From: Chlorobiales bacterium
Lineage (GTDB): Bacteria; Bacteroidota; Chlorobiia; Chlorobiales; Chlorobiaceae
Reading direction: 5' to 3'
NCBI GenBank assembly: GCA_022360355.1
Contig: JAKSCY010000520.1
Span: 1-8,776, forward strand
DNA: 8,776 nt
In this document: piece by piece, positions 6,335-8,776 of the stretch
Position numbering within the stretch: position 1 is the first letter of the stretch
Layout of the letters: every line of letters begins with the position of its first letter
The notes under the pieces: generated by a model
The model's input: only the letters and a program-made list of their open reading frames with translations
Databases searched by the model: none
What the model was told of the DNA's origin: nothing
Made by a program: the position numbers and the translations under genes

Positions 6335-6380
6335 AACGAAAAGTCACAATAGGTCAAAGATATGGGAAAAATGACGTGTT

Positions 6381-6410
6381 ACTATATACCGTTTCCCAGT
6401 GAAAATACAA
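6381..6410 (-). promoter_or_regulatory. Candidate promoter for queA
   Basis: On the minus strand, TTGTAT (6410-6405) and TATAGT (6386-6381) are separated by 18 bases. The -10 box matches five of six consensus positions and the -35 four of six. The expected start lies near 6374, giving a leader of about 40 bases before the queA ATG. The -35 box directly abuts the inverted repeat at 6411-6457. The call rests only on pattern match. Confidence 0.38.
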
Positions 6411-6457
6411 AGAGGGGAATCAGTGGACAGTTAGAGATTTGTTGCTTTTTCCCCTCT
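6411..6457 (-). terminator. Inverted repeat spanning the phosphorylase stop codon, possible terminator
   Basis: Nine-base perfect arms AGAGGGGAA (6411-6419) and TTCCCCTCT (6449-6457) are separated by 29 bases. On the transcript the second arm is followed by TTGTATTTTC, a moderately T-rich tail. The 5' arm lies inside the last codons of the family 65 gene and the stop (6433-6431) is in the loop. The long loop is atypical for an intrinsic terminator, so this is tentative. Confidence 0.35.
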
Positions 6458-8776
6458 GCCGATAGTGGTTATGCGACCTGCGATACTAACGGTCACGTTT
6501 TTTTCCGGGCTTTCAAGAAGGTGTACCGTTACGGTTTTGTGGTCGATGACGACATGATACCAACTCTGCCGGAAACATACCTTGATGCCAAGTGATCTCC
6601 AGTGAGCAGGAAGGTTCGGATGGACATTCAGCATGTCATTGGTGAACGATATGCCGGCAAAGTAACGGGTTACAGTATCAAGGGTTCCGCCCATTACACC
6701 ACAGTGGATGCCTTCCTGTGTCGTGCCGCCCTGTGTATCCTCAATGTCGCTTTTCAGTGATTCGGTAAACCATCTCCACGCGGTTTCATGGCCGTCATGC
6801 ATATAGCTTGATATGATGGTGTGGACAACCTTGCTGAGTGTTGAGCCGTGACTGGTGCGCGGCTCATAGTAGTTATAGTTGTCTCTCACCATCTTGACCG
6901 GATTATCGGCATGGTAGCCGTTCTTTTCGAGAATATGCTGTACCTCGACAGGGGAGAGTGCATAATAGGTCATCAGGACATCAGCTTGTTTTGCAACCTT
7001 GTAGTTGTCCGGTGAGTCACCCTCGGCCTTGAGTATTCTGTCCATACGGTGTATGTTGCCGTACTTTTTCCTGTATTTCTCCCAGTCGAGCTCTTTGAGT
7101 CCCATATAACCGTCAAATTGCTCGATTATGCCTTCTTGTGTAAGAATGATATGCATGTTGCTGCAGATCTTTTTCCATTCCTCGATTTCATCATACCCGA
7201 TGCTGATTTCCGTGACGAGCCTGTCCATTACAGAGGGCGCGAGAGTTTCGGCAAGTTCAACGGCTTTTTCAAGAAGCCAGGCGGTCATGATGTTTGTATA
7301 GGCATTATCTTGCAGGCCGTCCCTGGAACTTCCCGGAAGTTTTTCATGGAATTCGTCAGGTCCCATAACTCCTTCTATGTGATACTTGTCGGTATCCGGA
7401 TGGTGTCTGGCGATACTTGCCCAGAACCGTGCGATTTCAAACAGCATTTCGGCACCATGCTGTTGCAGGAACTCCGTATCCCCGGTTTCATGAGCGTAGC
7501 GCCAGGTATTGTAAAAAACAGCGATTGAAACATGTCTCTGGTTTCTGCTGAGGTCAGGTCCCCAGGTTCCGCTTTGCGGGTTATAGTGGACAATCTGCGT
7601 TTCCTCACTGCCGCTGTCAGCCGTCTGCCAGGGGAACATCGCTCCTTTGAAGCCGTTTTCCCGTGCGTATTGTCTTGCCGCATCGAGTCTCTGGTATCGA
7701 TACATCAACAATGCTTTGGCGATATCCGGAAAATGATGGATGAAAAAGGGCAGGATATAAATCTCGTCCCAGAAAATATGCCCACGGTACGCTTCACCGT
7801 TCAACCCTCTTGCAGGCATACCGGCATCAATGGACGGATTATGCGGTGAGGCGGTCCCCATGAGGTGGTAGATGTGAAAGTGCAGCGCTTTCTGGCTGAA
7901 ACGGTCACCGTCAATGGTGATGTCGCTTTTATCCCATATGTTTGCCCATGCAAGTGTGTGTGCGTCAAGCAATTCGGAAAAGCTTTTCGCATCGTGTAGA
8001 GCTCTGTCGCCGGTTGCTTTCGGGTCATCGTGGTCACGGTCAAGAGATGTGTGGAAGGCAGCAACTTTTTCAATCGTGCACTCCTGGCCACTTTTTAGTG
8101 ACACTTTGAAACGTTCGGCGATGTACCTCGGTGATGGTTCAACGTGTTTTTCTGTTTTTACCGGTGAACCGGAAACCCTGACAGTGCTTTTTGCGTGAGT
8201 TACTATCTGATAATGCGAGTTGCTGGTTTGTACATGAAGAAATACACCTTCACCTGAAACTCCGCTGTCGACATGTTCAAGGTGATCGGATGCAAGGGCA
8301 CTGTATCGTGCTACTCCCTTGTTTTCAATGTCCCCGTCAATCGCTGTTCTGAATTCAATGTCTCCCGAATAGTTTATCGGAGCGAAAGAAAACTGCAGGG
8401 CACAGAGGTGAGGATTATCCATGCTTGCCAGGCGTCTGCTGGATATGCGTGTGATTCTTCCAAGGTTGTCCTGGAAAACGATTTCACGGTTCATGACCGC
8501 ATTTCGTATTTCGAGATCCTGGCGGTAGCTGAGAATTTTCTGGTCGAACGGGTCGATGAAACTGCCGCAGCAGATTCTGAACTCTACGGGAAGCCAGTTA
8601 GGGCAGTTGACAAAGTCGTTGTTATAGATGGTTTCACCGTGAACCTCCGAAGGTAGCGTATTGAAAACGCCGGCGATATAGGTTCCGGGGTAGTGGTGTT
8701 CCGATGCTTTGGAACCTTCGTAAGCTCCTCTTGACCCGAGATAACCGTTACCTATGGCGGTAAGGGTTTCCCGGAG
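6431..8776 (-). CDS. Glycoside hydrolase family 65 disaccharide phosphorylase (maltose/trehalose/kojibiose type), 5' end beyond the window
   Basis: The frame is open from the window edge to the stop: 781 residues visible, with the true start outside. An ATG at 8494 is internal, because conserved sequence precedes it ([36 protein letters not shown]). The domain order is the family's: an N-terminal beta-sandwich, then an (alpha/alpha)6 barrel, then a small C-terminal beta domain. Key barrel motifs, in visible numbering, are [21 protein letters not shown] (324-344) and [10 protein letters not shown] (469-478), whose E475 is the expected general acid. DNAYTN follows at 490-495. [11 protein letters not shown] (638-648) is the phosphate-binding region, and [16 protein letters not shown] lies at 685-700. 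These enzymes are cytosolic; they split an alpha-glucosyl disaccharide with phosphate into beta-glucose 1-phosphate and a sugar. The linkage specificity cannot be told. FWDEIY in place of FWDTEIF marks a distinct clade, some members of which I recall as joined to a beta-phosphoglucomutase-like HAD domain. Confidence 0.9.
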   Translation of the reverse strand, partial: LRETLTAIGNGYLGSRGAYEGSKASEHHYPGTYIAGVFNTLPSEVHGETIYNNDFVNCPNWLPVEFRICCGSFIDPFDQKILSYRQDLEIRNAVMNREIVFQDNLGRITRISSRRLASMDNPHLCALQFSFAPINYSGDIEFRTAIDGDIENKGVARYSALASDHLEHVDSGVSGEGVFLHVQTSNSHYQIVTHAKSTVRVSGSPVKTEKHVEPSPRYIAERFKVSLKSGQECTIEKVAAFHTSLDRDHDDPKATGDRALHDAKSFSELLDAHTLAWANIWDKSDITIDGDRFSQKALHFHIYHLMGTASPHNPSIDAGMPARGLNGEAYRGHIFWDEIYILPFFIHHFPDIAKALLMYRYQRLDAARQYARENGFKGAMFPWQTADSGSEETQIVHYNPQSGTWGPDLSRNQRHVSIAVFYNTWRYAHETGDTEFLQQHGAEMLFEIARFWASIARHHPDTDKYHIEGVMGPDEFHEKLPGSSRDGLQDNAYTNIMTAWLLEKAVELAETLAPSVMDRLVTEISIGYDEIEEWKKICSNMHIILTQEGIIEQFDGYMGLKELDWEKYRKKYGNIHRMDRILKAEGDSPDNYKVAKQADVLMTYYALSPVEVQHILEKNGYHADNPVKMVRDNYNYYEPRTSHGSTLSKVVHTIISSYMHDGHETAWRWFTESLKSDIEDTQGGTTQEGIHCGVMGGTLDTVTRYFAGISFTNDMLNVHPNLPAHWRSLGIKVCFRQSWYHVVIDHKTVTVHLLESPEKNVTVSIAGRITTIGRGEKATNL

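Noticed and set aside
6431..8494. Phosphorylase beginning at the ATG at 8494
   Set aside because: The same frame is open to the window edge and carries conserved family 65 N-terminal motifs upstream of that ATG.
5931..8656. Plus-strand open frames opposite queA and the phosphorylase (5931-6374, 7049-7528, 8273-8656)
   Set aside because: They lie antisense to well-conserved genes, have no recognisable domain or ribosome site, and look like reverse-strand shadows.

Overview
The window looks like chromosomal DNA of a green sulfur bacterium (Chlorobi/Chlorobiota, Chlorobium/Prosthecochloris-type). The reasons are a QueA of the Bacteroidetes/Chlorobi kind (for example the HKMDSE motif), a cobalamin-binding radical SAM protein resembling the bacteriochlorophyll side-chain methyltransferases, tRNAs without an encoded CCA, and weak or absent Shine-Dalgarno sequences at every visible start. 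This assignment is inference; no marker gene such as 16S rRNA is present. Every gene is on the minus strand, so transcription runs from high to low coordinates. Plus-strand open frames are shadows of these genes.

Layout in transcription order. (1) 8776-6431: a family 65 glycoside phosphorylase cut at its 5' end by the window edge; an inverted repeat spans its stop codon and may be its terminator. (2) 6334-5294: queA, the queuosine enzyme, with a candidate promoter packed against the preceding terminator. (3) 5186-4446: ispD of the MEP isoprenoid pathway, ending in two tandem TGA stops. (4) A good promoter candidate at 4382-4410, then tRNA-Met(CAU) and tRNA-Gly(CCC), separated by 150 bases that hold a 14-base palindrome and a roughly 70-base tract of degenerate 7-base repeats. 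(5) 4031-3585: a hotdog-fold acyl-CoA thioesterase of the YdiI/MenI type. (6) 3509-2106: the B12/radical SAM protein, probably BchR. (7) 1987-1166: a class I SAM methyltransferase preceded by a second 7-base repeat tract. (8) 1169 to the left edge: an Old Yellow Enzyme-type flavin oxidoreductase whose ATG overlaps the methyltransferase stop (ATGA).

The first half in transcription order is housekeeping: sugar phosphorolysis, tRNA modification, isoprenoid precursors. IspD feeds isoprenoid units to quinones, carotenoids and (bacterio)chlorophyll tails. The thioesterase would fit menaquinone synthesis, and the radical SAM protein antenna-pigment methylation. The most intriguing unit is the last three genes (radical SAM methylase, SAM methyltransferase, flavin oxidoreductase). 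Two of them are translationally coupled and their joint substrate cannot be read from sequence. The non-coding signals most worth checking are the two phased heptanucleotide tracts.
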